Assembly: GCA_025352125.1 (NCBI GenBank)
Contig: JANXTZ010000011.1
Location: 1 to 64,000 of the forward strand
DNA length: 64,000 nucleotides
From: Deinococcales bacterium
GTDB taxonomy: Bacteria > Deinococcota > Deinococci > Deinococcales > JAAFIG01
Direction of reading: 5' to 3'
How positions within the stretch are numbered: the first letter of the stretch is position 1; each line of letters opens with the position of its first letter. A program made the position numbers and the translations under genes. Below the pieces are notes generated by a model that was given only the letters and a program-made list of their open reading frames with translations, was not told the origin of the DNA and did not search any database. Positions 36,780-47,698 of the stretch are shown here, piece by piece.

Positions 36780-39068
36780 ATGAAGATTAGAAAAGCTGCC
36801 GTTGTCGGTTCTGGAACCATGGGCGCTGCCGTTGCCGCGCACCTCGCCAATGCTGGAATTCCTGTTTTGCTGCTCGACATCCTCAAAGACGGCGCAAAAG
36901 ACCGCAACGAAATTGCCAAAGCCGGACTCGAGCGAGCCTTAAAAGCCAAACCTGCCGCGTTCATGCACCCTGCTGCCGCCAAACTGATTACGCTGGGCAA
37001 CGTTGAAGACGATCTGCGCAAATTAAAAGACGTGGACTGGGTGTTTGAAGCCATCTTGGAGCGTCTGGATGTCAAACGCGAATTCTGGGCAAAAGTCGAA
37101 ACCGTCGCTGGAGCGCACACGATTCTCAGTTCCAACTCGAGCGGCATTCCGATGAAAGACCAGATTGAAGGGCGTTCGCCCGAGTTCAAAAAACGTTTTG
37201 TCGGCACGCACTTTTTTAACCCACCGCGTTACCTCAAACTGCTCGAGGTGATTCCGACTGAAGATACCGATCCTGCGGTTATCAAAGCCATCTCCGAATT
37301 TGGCGACAAGGTGCTGGGCAAAGGTGTGGTCGTCGCCAAAGACGTGCCAGGATTTATTGCCAACCGCATCGGCGTCTGGGGCATGGGTCAGATCACCCGC
37401 GATGCCGTCAACCTTGGGCTTGCGCCCGACGTGGTCGATGCCTTGATGGGACCGATCATCGGTCACGCCTCGAGCGCCACGATGCGAACCAATGATTTAA
37501 GCGGTTTGGACATTGGTTTGATGGTCGCCAAAAACCTTGATGCCGCCACCGAATTCGATTACACACCAGCTCCAATTCTCGAGAAACTTGTTAGCCTGGG
37601 TCGTTTGGGCGAAAAAACGGGCGAGGGATTTTTCAAACGCATCAAGGGCGCGGATGGCAAAAGCGTTATTTTAACTCTCAATTACGAAACTTTTCAGTAC
37701 GAAGACAAAGGCAAAGTTCGTCTGCCCGAACTCGAGCCAATTCGCGGTTTGCCCTTGATCGACCGCATTCGAGCCATGCTCAAACTCGAGGGCGCTGCCG
37801 GCGATCTGGTAAGGCGTAGCACCTACGGGCTGATCTGGTTCGCCGCCAGTAACATTCCCGCCTGTGCCGACACCGTGGTCGAGGTGGACAACGCCCTGAA
37901 ATGGGGGTTCGCCTGGGAAATCGGTGCGTTTGACTTATGCGACGCACTCGGAATCGAGAACGTGATTGCAGGCATCAAAGCGCTGAATCTCGAGATTCCC
38001 AAACTCTTAAGCGATCAACTTGCATCTGGCAAGAAATTTTACGACGGTGGCTCGAGCGCCAAAGACGGCATCATCATCCTCAAAGACCTTAAAAAAGACA
38101 GCTCGAGAATCGTCAAAACCATGCAAGGCGCAAGCCTGATTGACCTTGGCGATGGCGTCGCGCTGCTCGAGTTTCATTCCAAAATGAACAGCTTGGGTGA
38201 GGATGCCATTCGCATGATGCAGTTCGCCATGAAAACAATTCCAGAGCAATTTGTGGGCTTGGTTGTCGGCAATCAGGGCGAGCATTTCAGCGCTGGCGCA
38301 AACCTGGCGGTTTTATTGATGCAAGCCCAATCTGGCGAGTTTGACGAGATCGACCAGGGCATTCGGTTGTTCCAAAAAATGACCACCAGTATGCGCTTCA
38401 GTCCGTTCCCAACCGTTTCCGCGCCGTTCAGCCTCGCCTTGGGCGGCGGCACAGAAATGAGCCTTTACGCCGATCACGTGCAAGCCCACGCGGAAACCTA
38501 CATGGGCTTGGTCGAAATGGGTGTTGGGCTGATTCCCGCCGGCGGCGGCACCACCGAAATGGTCACGCGATTCACCGATCAACTTCTGCCAGGCGAGGAT
38601 GCGTTCATCGCCATTCGCAAAGCCTTCGAGCAAATCGCCCTCGCCAAAACCAGCACCAGCGCCCTGGAGGCTCGAGCTTTGGGATACTTGCGAAACTCGG
38701 ACGGCATCACCATGAACCGTGACCGCCTGATTAGCGACGCCAAACAAAAAGTGCTCGAGTTGGCACCCAATTACATTCAACCCCAACCTCGAGTTGACAT
38801 TCCCGCGCTGGGCGAGGCGGCATACGCGAATTTGATGGTCGGGATTGATGCGCTCAAACTCTCAAAACAGGCGTCCGAATACGACGCCGAACTGGCAAGA
38901 CACCTGGCAAAAATCTTGTGCGGCGGCAATGCCAACCGCACCATGCAAGTCAGCACCCAATACCTTCTCGACCTCGAGCGGGAAGCGTTTTTGACCTTGA
39001 CGGGCAAGAAGAAAACCCAAGAACGTATTGCCCACACGTTGAAGACTGGTAAACCGTTACGGAATTAA
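36780..39068 (+). CDS. fadB: 3-hydroxyacyl-CoA dehydrogenase/enoyl-CoA hydratase fusion
   Basis: KAAVVGSGTMGAAVAAHLANAGIPVLLLD; HFFNPPRYLKLLEVIP; hydratase VVGNQGEHFSAGANLA. Confidence 0.94.
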   Translation: MKIRKAAVVGSGTMGAAVAAHLANAGIPVLLLDILKDGAKDRNEIAKAGLERALKAKPAAFMHPAAAKLITLGNVEDDLRKLKDVDWVFEAILERLDVKREFWAKVETVAGAHTILSSNSSGIPMKDQIEGRSPEFKKRFVGTHFFNPPRYLKLLEVIPTEDTDPAVIKAISEFGDKVLGKGVVVAKDVPGFIANRIGVWGMGQITRDAVNLGLAPDVVDALMGPIIGHASSATMRTNDLSGLDIGLMVAKNLDAATEFDYTPAPILEKLVSLGRLGEKTGEGFFKRIKGADGKSVILTLNYETFQYEDKGKVRLPELEPIRGLPLIDRIRAMLKLEGAAGDLVRRSTYGLIWFAASNIPACADTVVEVDNALKWGFAWEIGAFDLCDALGIENVIAGIKALNLEIPKLLSDQLASGKKFYDGGSSAKDGIIILKDLKKDSSRIVKTMQGASLIDLGDGVALLEFHSKMNSLGEDAIRMMQFAMKTIPEQFVGLVVGNQGEHFSAGANLAVLLMQAQSGEFDEIDQGIRLFQKMTTSMRFSPFPTVSAPFSLALGGGTEMSLYADHVQAHAETYMGLVEMGVGLIPAGGGTTEMVTRFTDQLLPGEDAFIAIRKAFEQIALAKTSTSALEARALGYLRNSDGITMNRDRLISDAKQKVLELAPNYIQPQPRVDIPALGEAAYANLMVGIDALKLSKQASEYDAELARHLAKILCGGNANRTMQVSTQYLLDLEREAFLTLTGKKKTQERIAHTLKTGKPLRN

Positions 39069-39117
39069 ATTTATCAAAGGGTGAAAATACGAATGCTCGA
39101 GAATCCAGGAGGATTAT

Positions 39118-39330
39118 ATGATGCCAACAAATCCACCCAAAACGATTGTTGATGAAGCGGGAAGAACGAATGTTCTTTTGTCTCTCGAGGAGTACGAAGC
39201 GATCTTGGAAGAACTCGAGGATGCCCGTGATGCACGAATTATTGCTGAACGTAGACTAAACCATGAAAATTCCATATCACTCGAGGCTTTTGCGGAGGAG
39301 TTGAAGCTTGAGGGGCGAATTTCAGGTTGA
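39118..39330 (+). CDS. Phd/YefM-like antitoxin
   Basis: PKTIVDEAGRTNVLLSLEEYEAILEELED. Confidence 0.8.
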   Translation: MMPTNPPKTIVDEAGRTNVLLSLEEYEAILEELEDARDARIIAERRLNHENSISLEAFAEELKLEGRISG

Positions 39331-39568
39331 ACTTCCAAACCGCGTTCGCAAAGAAATGCGAGCATTGCCAAATGTCATTCTCGAGCGCATCATTGAAGCC
39401 CTAAGAAATTTAGCATTTGATCCGTTTCCGCAAGGGTTCAAAAAGTTGCAAGATCGTTCAGAATACCGAATTCGGGTTGGAGATTACCGCATTTTGTACG
39501 AAGTCGATACCAAAGCTCGAGTGATCGTCATTTCGGCTGTTTTGCATAGAAGTGACGCATACGGTTGA
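39308..39568 (+). CDS. relE: RelE-family toxin
   Basis: VRKEMRALPNVILERIIEALRNLAFDPFPQGFKKLQDRSEYRIRVGDYRILYEVDTKARVIVISAVLHRSDAY. Confidence 0.92.
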   Translation: MRGEFQVELPNRVRKEMRALPNVILERIIEALRNLAFDPFPQGFKKLQDRSEYRIRVGDYRILYEVDTKARVIVISAVLHRSDAYG

Positions 39569-39669
39569 AAACTCACGTGATCTTTTGATTGTTGAAGCGC
39601 TCGAGATGGCTGTTAGAGATTGATTTACAGTCTACAGCCTCTATGTAGAACTGGGTAAATTAAAAAATT

Positions 39670-40194
39670 ATGGATGAAAATTCAAATCAAACAAAATTAC
39701 TACTACAAGCATTTTTTGATTTTCGCAATCAAGGTTTGCTTCTTGCTAAAAATATTAAATCTAAAGAAAATTACCATCTTTCATGGTCTAACTATACGGA
39801 TTTCAGTCAGTTTCCAAATCTGGAAAATACTTACGAGCTAAATCATGGTTTTTATTTAGATTGTGGTGCAATTGGTAGGATTGGTTGGTCAATACACTTA
39901 ATTTGGAACGATTTTTGGCACGTGATTGGGCATTCAACCTTTTCGTTTCCAGAAGAGCCGTATCAAACTCTTCGTTTTAATTTGCCCGTAAAAAAATCTA
40001 GTTCGATAATTGATTGCACTCAAAGTATTCACGCCATTGCTCAAATTTTGATCGACGATATGAATATGTTTTTTTTAAACCCGCACGATAAAGACATTAG
40101 TGATTTTTTTGATGAAGCTCGAATGCAACCAACATATATGGGATTAATGAAATTGCCAGATGGATTATCTAAAGAGGAGTCTCGAGATGAATGA
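39670..40194 (+). CDS. AT-rich hypothetical protein
   Basis: 174-aa ORF between relE and fadA; 3' end overlaps the fadA start. Confidence 0.55.
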   Translation: MDENSNQTKLLLQAFFDFRNQGLLLAKNIKSKENYHLSWSNYTDFSQFPNLENTYELNHGFYLDCGAIGRIGWSIHLIWNDFWHVIGHSTFSFPEEPYQTLRFNLPVKKSSSIIDCTQSIHAIAQILIDDMNMFFLNPHDKDISDFFDEARMQPTYMGLMKLPDGLSKEESRDE

Positions 40195-41362
40195 AGCCGT
40201 AATCGTATCCACCGTTCGCACGCCCGTAGGTCGTGGGCAAAAAGGCACGCTCACCAATACTCGAGCCGATGATTTGGCGGCATTGGTTTTAAAAGAATCT
40301 GTCGCTCGAGCTGGCATTGATGCGTCTCTGGTCGAGGATGTCTACCTGGGTTGCGCCATGCCCGAAGGTTCGCAAGGGCTTAACTTTGCGCGTCTCTCGA
40401 GCTTGCAGGCTGGGTTGCCGGACTCGGTGGCGGGTGTAACGATCAATCGGTTTTGCGCGTCTGGCTTGCAGACCATTGCGATGGCGGCGCAGGCGGTGCG
40501 CTCGGGCATGAATGACGTGCTGATTGCGGGTGGTGCGGAAAGCATGAGCATGGTTCCCATGTCAGGTTTTCATTTTTCAGCGAATGCGCAACTGGTGGAT
40601 TCGCGTCCTGGGGCGTACATCGGCATGGGTCACACCGCCGAGAACGTGGCGGACAAGTACGGGGTGTCTCGAGCCGATCAGGATGCTTTTTCTGTGGAAT
40701 CTCACGCTCGAGCGGCGGCGGCGATAGATGCTGGAAAGTTTAAGGATGAGATTGTCAGTGTGCCTGTGCGGGTGGACAAACTCAAAGGGACGAAATTGAT
40801 TTCGGAAACAATTCAGTTTGACACCGACGAACTCCTCAGGCGCGAAACCTCGCTTGAGGGTCTGGGCAAGTTGCGACCTGCCTTCCGTGAGGGTGGCAGC
40901 GTCACGGCGGGCAACTCGAGTCCGTACTCGGACGGCGCGGCGGCGAGTGTCATCATGAGCGCAAGCAAAGCTGAGGAGTTGGGCTTGAAGCCGATGGCGC
41001 GGTTTATCTCGTTCGCGGCGGTGGGCGTTGATCCAGAAATCATGGGTATCGGTCCGGTGGCAGCCATTCCCAAAGCCCTCAAACTCGCGGGACTCGAGCT
41101 TTCAGACATTGATTTGTTTGAACTGAACGAGGCGTTCGCGGCGCAGGCATTGGCGGTGGCTCGCACGGTGGGCATTCCGCTCGAGAAACTGAATGTCAAC
41201 GGCGGCGCAATTGCGCTCGGGCATCCGCTCGGGGCGACGGGCGCGAAACTGACGGCAACATTGCTTCACGAGCTTCGGCGGCGCGGCGGGCGTTACGGCA
41301 TGGTCACCATGTGCGTCGGCGGTGGGCAGGGCGCGGCTGGTATTTTTGAGTTGCTGAATTAA
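40187..41362 (+). CDS. fadA: Acetyl-CoA acyltransferase (thiolase)
   Basis: [46 protein letters not shown]. Confidence 0.96.
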   Translation: MNEAVIVSTVRTPVGRGQKGTLTNTRADDLAALVLKESVARAGIDASLVEDVYLGCAMPEGSQGLNFARLSSLQAGLPDSVAGVTINRFCASGLQTIAMAAQAVRSGMNDVLIAGGAESMSMVPMSGFHFSANAQLVDSRPGAYIGMGHTAENVADKYGVSRADQDAFSVESHARAAAAIDAGKFKDEIVSVPVRVDKLKGTKLISETIQFDTDELLRRETSLEGLGKLRPAFREGGSVTAGNSSPYSDGAAASVIMSASKAEELGLKPMARFISFAAVGVDPEIMGIGPVAAIPKALKLAGLELSDIDLFELNEAFAAQALAVARTVGIPLEKLNVNGGAIALGHPLGATGAKLTATLLHELRRRGGRYGMVTMCVGGGQGAAGIFELLN

Positions 41363-41380
41363 ATTCAAACTCGAGTTTTT

Positions 41381-41414
41381 GGGTTCGTTACTTGAGGGTA
41401 GCGAACCCTTTTTG
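41381..41414 (+). terminator. Intrinsic terminator after fadA
   Basis: gggttcgttacttgagggtagcgaaccc + ttttt. Confidence 0.75.
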
Positions 41415-41673
41415 TTGCCCTGAACGCTTGACCGAAATCTCAAATTAAAAGCTCAAAGTCAGACTTTGGTTTGTGTTCTCGAGTTTACTTTTTAAATGGA
41501 AACGTTTACATCAGCAGCGAACAATAATTGATCTTGAAAGTGTGAGCCAATCATGTTTTTCATTGGTCATTTTCCACGTCTCGATTGTCTTTCGGGTGCT
41601 AAGTTCAGTGTGGTAGGAAGTTTTTCAAGACAACTTGTGGCGGTATGTCACGAAATGAAGAGGGAGAATAAAC

Positions 41674-42039
41674 ATGGCTAAAATAATCGTTTGTGATGAT
41701 TCGCTGGCAGAGTTAAAACTTGTGGAATCCGTACTCAGCGCCGGTGGGCATCAGGCTATTTCATGCGTCAATGGTGACGGCGTCGAGGCTCTGGCAAGCA
41801 GTGAGCAGCCAGATTTGATCTTTCTCGATGTGGTCATGCCAACCCGCAACGGTTACGAGATTTTGCGCAAATTGCGGCGCGACGAGACCACCAAAAACAT
41901 TCCGGTTTGCATCTTGTCATCCAAGCAAGAACCGACCGATATCGAATGGGGCAAACGTCAAGGGGCGAACGATTACCTGACCAAACCCTACACTTCCGAC
42001 GCCTTGCTGGGCGTGGTCAGGAACTTAACAACCAAATGA
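41674..42039 (+). CDS. CheY-like response regulator (PilG/PilH type)
   Basis: IIVCDDSLAELKLVESVL, DLIFLDVVMPTRNGYE, YLTKPYT. Confidence 0.94.
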   Translation: MAKIIVCDDSLAELKLVESVLSAGGHQAISCVNGDGVEALASSEQPDLIFLDVVMPTRNGYEILRKLRRDETTKNIPVCILSSKQEPTDIEWGKRQGANDYLTKPYTSDALLGVVRNLTTK

Positions 42040-42506
42040 ACAGCGCCGCCAGCAAAACAAAAGCCCAGGCTCGAGCTTGTTTGTTCGAGCTGAACAATGT
42101 TTTGTTTGCCGTACCTGGTCAGTACACCCGTCAGATTCACACGCTTCAAACCATCACCCGTGTCCCTCGAGCGCCGACAGACCTGCTGGGCTTGTTTGCG
42201 GTGCGTGGACAAATTTTCCCGCTGGTGCGAATCGAAAATACGTTGGGGCTTAGAACCGGTACCGGCGAGGCAAAACTTGCCGTGCAAATTGAATTTGAAT
42301 CCAAGCACATGGCATTTGTGATCGATAACGTGATTGGTTTTGACCATGTACCCTCGCAACTCGAGCCTGTGCTCGATGCGCGTTTTTTGGCGTTGACCCT
42401 GGGGCAGGTCTTGGTGGCGGGGCAGGTTGTGGTTGTTTTGGATGTCGCCAAATTGGTGCAATCCCTGGCGGCACGAATTGATGGACGCGAGTTGGCTCAA
42501 GCCTGA
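42036..42506 (+). CDS. CheW/PilI-like coupling protein
   Basis: [20 protein letters not shown]...[27 protein letters not shown]-coupled to the response regulator. Confidence 0.88.
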   Translation: MNSAASKTKAQARACLFELNNVLFAVPGQYTRQIHTLQTITRVPRAPTDLLGLFAVRGQIFPLVRIENTLGLRTGTGEAKLAVQIEFESKHMAFVIDNVIGFDHVPSQLEPVLDARFLALTLGQVLVAGQVVVVLDVAKLVQSLAARIDGRELAQA

Positions 42507-42526
42507 GTCTTGTAAAGGAGTTCCTG

Positions 42527-44812
42527 ATGGATGCAATCAAACCCGGTCGCCCACGTGCCGAAAAGTCTGCGCTGATCGACACTGATACCCGAGCGACGAT
42601 TGAGCTTAAAGCGCCAAGAGGCGAATTTAATTTTGCCAATTTGCGAGTGCCAATAAAATTGGCATTGATCGTGCTGCTTCTGGCATTGCCATTGTTGTTC
42701 TTTGTGGTGCAAACCCTGCAACGCCAAAACGAATCGACCAGCGTTTTGACCCAGGAATCCAAAGGCGTGGTGGTGCTTGGGGATTTGTCCAACATGTTCG
42801 CGTTGTTGGTCACGCACCGTGCCGAGTCCGGTTTGTTGGCTGCCGAGGGCAAGGACATGTCTGCCATGAAACCAAAGTCTGATCAAATCGCGCTCGAGAT
42901 TGATCGGTTGATTGACCAGAACACCCAAACCCAAAATGAGTTTGGTCTGGCAGAATCTTTAACTGAATTGAAAACCGCCTGGGTTGCCGTTGCGGGCGAA
43001 ATCCCCACCATGAAAACAACGCGAACCTTCGAGGTGCAAACAGATTTTATTGAGACGCGTTTCATGCCGATTTTTGGTCGCTTGGCTCGAAATTCGGGTT
43101 TGACGCTCGAGAATCAACTGGATTCCTTGTCGATTCAAGACCTGCTGGTGAATCAAATTCCGACAACGATTGAAGCGTTCAGCACCTTGCGGACTTTCGG
43201 CTCCAATTTGTTGCAGGCGCGTGGTGGCACACCCAATCAACGGACCACTTTGGCGGGTTATTTTGACCGTTCAAAACAAGGTTTTGCCAATGTTTCTCGT
43301 TTGATTGAAGACATTGCCCTGGCAAATCCATCGTTGCGTCCTGAGTTGGAGGCGCTTTTGCAACCGCTCGTTTTGGGTTCCACTTCGGGTTTGCGTGCGG
43401 CTCAGTTCGATTTGATTGAAAGTTTGAGTTTTGCCAGAGCGCCCAAGGAATACTATGCTTCGTTTGCCAAGACCATTGTCGCTTACGAAAACATGTCAAA
43501 TTTTGGGATTCAGACCCTGCAAAAAAACATCTTGCAACGCACGCTCAACTTGCAGCGCTCTGGTTTGGCGAACTTGTTGTTGTTGATCGGTCTTTTCTTG
43601 CTGGCGCTGCTTTTTACGGGCATTGTGATCAATTCAATCACCACGCCGTTAAACGACATGGGTGCGGTGGTGCAAAAGTTTGGTGCTGGCGATCTGTCAC
43701 AGCTCATTCCGGTGCGCTCTCGAGACGAGTTGGGTACGCTGGCGGGGTCGTTCAACAACTCGATCTTGCAACTTCGGGAGTTCTTGGGTCGTCAAGATGA
43801 GGAACGCCAGCGCAGTATGCAGTTGCAATCCAACATCGGCGAGTTTTTGAACGTGGCTATGGACATCTCCGGCGGCGATCTGACCAAAAAAGGTCGGGTC
43901 ACCGAGGACGTTCTGGGCAACGTGGTTGACGCGATCAACCTGATGACCGAAGAGATTGGGTATCTCTTGAAAGACGTGCAAGACGCGACCACCAAGGTCA
44001 ATCAGGGCGCGAACAGCGTGACCCAGGTGTCCATGGGCATTGTGATCGGTGCGCAGAACCAAACCGAAATTGCGCGTCAAGCCCAAACACAAACCGCCCA
44101 GGTCACCACCTCGATGGTTCAAATGTCCGACGACGCGCAAAAGGCATCAGTTTCGGCAACCAAGGCGCTCGAGGCTTCACAGGCGGGTCAACAGGCGGTG
44201 TTGCAAACCCTGGAGGGGATGCAGGGCATTCGCCGTGAGGTGCAAAATATTTCCAAGGGCATCAAATCGCTCTCCGACCGTTCGCTCGAGATTTCAGAGA
44301 TTGTCGATACGATCTCGCAGATCACCAGGCAAACCAATTTGATCGCTTTGAACGCCGCCATCGAGGCATCGGGTGCGGGCGATGCCGGTGCACGGTTTGC
44401 GATTGTTGCCGATGAGGTTCGCAACCTTGCAGAGAACGCCGCCAGAGCCACATTGTCAATCACAGGTTTGATCAAAACCATTCAGCTCGAGGTTCAGGCG
44501 GCGGTGGTTGGTGTCGAGAACGGAACCCGAGAGGTGGAGGAGGGGTACCGCATTGCGACCGGTGCGGGTGAGCGTCTGCAAGAAATTTCGGTGCTGACCG
44601 CTCAATCGGCGGCGTTCGCCGAAAACATTGCCGCCAGCAGCCGTATTCAGGTGGGTCAGATCAACAACGTGGCACAAGCCGTGCAAGACATTGCGGGGAC
44701 GGCAAGTCAAACCGCCAACGATTCACAGCAGGGGCAGGTTTCGGCGCAGGGTTTGGTGAAGCTTTCAGAGCAATTGACGCAATCTTTGCAACGTTTCCAA
44801 TTGCCCAATTGA
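42527..44812 (+). CDS. Methyl-accepting chemotaxis protein (PilJ-like)
   Basis: TM/HAMP/signalling domain [45 protein letters not shown]. Confidence 0.94.
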   Translation: MDAIKPGRPRAEKSALIDTDTRATIELKAPRGEFNFANLRVPIKLALIVLLLALPLLFFVVQTLQRQNESTSVLTQESKGVVVLGDLSNMFALLVTHRAESGLLAAEGKDMSAMKPKSDQIALEIDRLIDQNTQTQNEFGLAESLTELKTAWVAVAGEIPTMKTTRTFEVQTDFIETRFMPIFGRLARNSGLTLENQLDSLSIQDLLVNQIPTTIEAFSTLRTFGSNLLQARGGTPNQRTTLAGYFDRSKQGFANVSRLIEDIALANPSLRPELEALLQPLVLGSTSGLRAAQFDLIESLSFARAPKEYYASFAKTIVAYENMSNFGIQTLQKNILQRTLNLQRSGLANLLLLIGLFLLALLFTGIVINSITTPLNDMGAVVQKFGAGDLSQLIPVRSRDELGTLAGSFNNSILQLREFLGRQDEERQRSMQLQSNIGEFLNVAMDISGGDLTKKGRVTEDVLGNVVDAINLMTEEIGYLLKDVQDATTKVNQGANSVTQVSMGIVIGAQNQTEIARQAQTQTAQVTTSMVQMSDDAQKASVSATKALEASQAGQQAVLQTLEGMQGIRREVQNISKGIKSLSDRSLEISEIVDTISQITRQTNLIALNAAIEASGAGDAGARFAIVADEVRNLAENAARATLSITGLIKTIQLEVQAAVVGVENGTREVEEGYRIATGAGERLQEISVLTAQSAAFAENIAASSRIQVGQINNVAQAVQDIAGTASQTANDSQQGQVSAQGLVKLSEQLTQSLQRFQLPN

Positions 44813-44842
44813 GCCTAAGTTTTGGTTTCTCGAGGAGATAAC

Positions 44843-46780
44843 ATGCAGCAAACCCCCAAATTGTATGAAAATAGGGCGCGTCAATCGGTGGCACAGTCCG
44901 TTGGTGCTCGAGTTGGTTTTTTGGACAACCTGCCGTTCTTGTACAAGATTGCCGTGATTGTTCTGGTCTTGTTTGTTGGAACCGTCGTGATTGCGCTTGT
45001 GAACTCGAGTGGTCTGAAAACCATGCGTTACCACATTGACAATATTTACAATTTCATGCTTATTCCCATTGTCAGCCTCACCGATGCCCGTAAGAATGTT
45101 TTGATCACCGAGCAAAATCTGGAAACGTTGGAAAGCTCTATTGATTCTCAAGCCGTAAAGTCAAAAATTATTGCTGACATCAACATCGATCAAAAAATTA
45201 TTCAAGATACCCTCGACAGGTACAACAAAGAGTGGGTCACAACAACCAGTTCTCAATTTACGGCAACGCTGGCTTCGGCTGGGGCGCTTGACAAGCAAAA
45301 AACCGAGGTTGCAACCCTCGAGACGCTGAACAAAGATTACAGTGAGATATTGATCAAATTGTCTAAATATCTTGATTCGGTGAATGCCAATGTTTCAAAC
45401 CGAAACCTTAAATCTGAATTGATCAATCAATTCAACCGCATGAGCGACCAATTTTCAGCTTTGATTGATGTTAACAAAGCTTTTGCCAGTATTTCAAATG
45501 ACGATGCAATTCGTTCTTTCAATTCAACAAATTTGATCAACTTGTTGCTGACCGGACTGACCTTGATGCTCGGTCTGATGCTGGCACTGACGGTGGCGAC
45601 ATCGACCAGGTTGCGTCTGGCAAAGCTCGAGAATGCCGCCAACACGTTGCGCAACGGCAATTTCGGTGTGCGGGTCAATGTCGTTGGTCAGGATGAAATC
45701 GGCACGGTCGCCACTGCGTTCAACACGTCCTTGGGTCAATTGCAAGAATTGCAGGTGGCGCGTGAACTCGAGCTTCAAAAGGGCGTGAAACTTCAAGAAA
45801 ACGTGTCTGACTTCTTGCAGGTGGCAATGGATATTTCCGGCGGCGATTTGACCAAAAAAGGTCGGGTCACCGAAGATGCGCTTGGCAACGTGGTTGACGC
45901 GATCAATTTGATGACCGAAGAGATTGGCTATCTCTTGAAAGACGTGCAAAATGTCAGTTCCGAGGTCAACCTTGGCGCGAGCAACTTGTCTCAAGTCTCG
46001 ACCAGCATTGCCTTTGAGGCGCAAGAACAATCCAAAATCTCGACCTCGGCGCAGGCACAAACCCTGGAAGTGACCACCAACATGCGTCAAATGTCTGAAG
46101 CGGCAGAGGTCGCCGCGCAGACGGCGCAAGAGGCATTGCAGGCGGGTCAGGCGGGGCAAAAAGCCGTGGCGGACACCTTGATTGGTATTCAAAACATCAG
46201 GCGCGAGGTGCAAAACATTTCACGCGGTATGAAATCGCTCTCAAACCGTTCGCTCGAGATTTCGGAAATTGTCGAAACCATTTCGGGCATTGCCGCCCAA
46301 ACCAACCTTCTGGCACTGAACGCCACCGTCGAAGCCTCGAGTGCGGGTGAGGCTGGAGCGCGATTTGCGACGGTCGCCGATGAGGTTCGTAAACTCTCCG
46401 AGGAAGCCGAACGTGCCACCAGCCGTGTGACCAGTCTGGTGCGTGCCATTCAAACCGAAACCCAGGCGGCGGTGGTCGGCGTGGACGTTGGCGCTCGAGA
46501 GGTGGAGTTGGGTTATGAAATCGCTACCGGCGCAGGTGTACGCCTTCAAGAAATCTCGTTGTTGACCGCCCAGAGCGCCAACTTTGCCCAGACCATCGCC
46601 AGCAGCACCCGCAATCAACTCGACCAGATCAACAACGTGGCGAGGGCGGTGCAATCGATGGCGGGCACGGCAAATCAAACAGAACAAGAATCCAAGCAGG
46701 GGCAAGATTCCGCGCAAGCCCTCGTGCAACTCTCCGAACGCCTCTCGCAGTCACTCTCGCGCTTCCAGTTGCCCTCGTAA
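44843..46780 (+). CDS. Methyl-accepting chemotaxis protein (PilJ-like)
   Basis: IVETISGIAAQTNLLALNATVEASSAGEAGARFATVADEVRKLSEE. Confidence 0.94.
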   Translation: MQQTPKLYENRARQSVAQSVGARVGFLDNLPFLYKIAVIVLVLFVGTVVIALVNSSGLKTMRYHIDNIYNFMLIPIVSLTDARKNVLITEQNLETLESSIDSQAVKSKIIADINIDQKIIQDTLDRYNKEWVTTTSSQFTATLASAGALDKQKTEVATLETLNKDYSEILIKLSKYLDSVNANVSNRNLKSELINQFNRMSDQFSALIDVNKAFASISNDDAIRSFNSTNLINLLLTGLTLMLGLMLALTVATSTRLRLAKLENAANTLRNGNFGVRVNVVGQDEIGTVATAFNTSLGQLQELQVARELELQKGVKLQENVSDFLQVAMDISGGDLTKKGRVTEDALGNVVDAINLMTEEIGYLLKDVQNVSSEVNLGASNLSQVSTSIAFEAQEQSKISTSAQAQTLEVTTNMRQMSEAAEVAAQTAQEALQAGQAGQKAVADTLIGIQNIRREVQNISRGMKSLSNRSLEISEIVETISGIAAQTNLLALNATVEASSAGEAGARFATVADEVRKLSEEAERATSRVTSLVRAIQTETQAAVVGVDVGAREVELGYEIATGAGVRLQEISLLTAQSANFAQTIASSTRNQLDQINNVARAVQSMAGTANQTEQESKQGQDSAQALVQLSERLSQSLSRFQLPS

Positions 46781-46812
46781 ATTCATTCTCGTCTGGTAAA
46801 AGGAGTAATTTT

Positions 46813-47568
46813 ATGACCCACCTGCACAACAATTACGATCCAATTCTCGTTTTGTTCTCGTTTTTGGTTGCCATCGTCGCCTCGAGTTCGGCGCTGACCT
46901 GTCTCAACCGCATGAGAACCGATCCAAGCCACCGCATCCAGTGGCAACTGGCTGGGGCATTGTCGTTCGGTTTCGGCGTTTGGACCATGCACTTTGTCGG
47001 CATGGCAGCCTTGAGGTTGCCGGTTTTGGTCGCCTACAACCTGCCGATTACGGCATTGTCCATCGTGTTTATTTTTATTGCCGCTTGGCTGGCGTTTGGT
47101 ATTGTCGGCGTTCAACAAACCAGCCTTGCTCGTATTGTCTTTGGCGGCACGTTGCTCGGCGCTGGTGTAGGCGCGATGCACTATACCGGAATGTTTTCCC
47201 TGCGCTCGGGCGCAGAAATGATTTTGAACCTGCCAATGGTCGGCGTGTCCGCGTTGGTCGCCGTCCTGTTGTCGTCGGTAGGTTTGTGGTTACTGAACAA
47301 CAACCTCTGGGCAAATTTGCCGTTTCGCAACGTTTTGGTCACGGTGGTGGTCGGTTTGGCGGTTCCTTTGATGCACTATACAGGTATGCTGGCAAGTCAA
47401 TTTGATGTTTCAGAACAGGCAAAAAACTCTCTCGCAACAGTAACAGATGGTGTGCTTTCGCTCGATTTGTTCTTGCTGTTCGCGCTTGTCACGGTGGTGG
47501 TGCCGCTCTTGGCAAATGCCGTGATCCCAAATGCGAGTGAAGATTTCCAGCCTCAACAGATCGCCTAA
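46813..47568 (+). CDS. MHYT-domain integral membrane protein
   Basis: MHFVGMAAL, MHYTGMFSL, MHYTGMLAS. Confidence 0.93.
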   Translation: MTHLHNNYDPILVLFSFLVAIVASSSALTCLNRMRTDPSHRIQWQLAGALSFGFGVWTMHFVGMAALRLPVLVAYNLPITALSIVFIFIAAWLAFGIVGVQQTSLARIVFGGTLLGAGVGAMHYTGMFSLRSGAEMILNLPMVGVSALVAVLLSSVGLWLLNNNLWANLPFRNVLVTVVVGLAVPLMHYTGMLASQFDVSEQAKNSLATVTDGVLSLDLFLLFALVTVVVPLLANAVIPNASEDFQPQQIA

Positions 47569-47698
47569 GCTCGAGTTTGTTTTGGTGCCCGCAATCTCAC
47601 TGCAAGAATCTCGTTGAAGTTGCACACTACATTTTAAAACACTACGTTTTAAAACGGTGCGTTTCAAATTGGAGAGGCAGCAAAAAAGAGGTTTTTGT

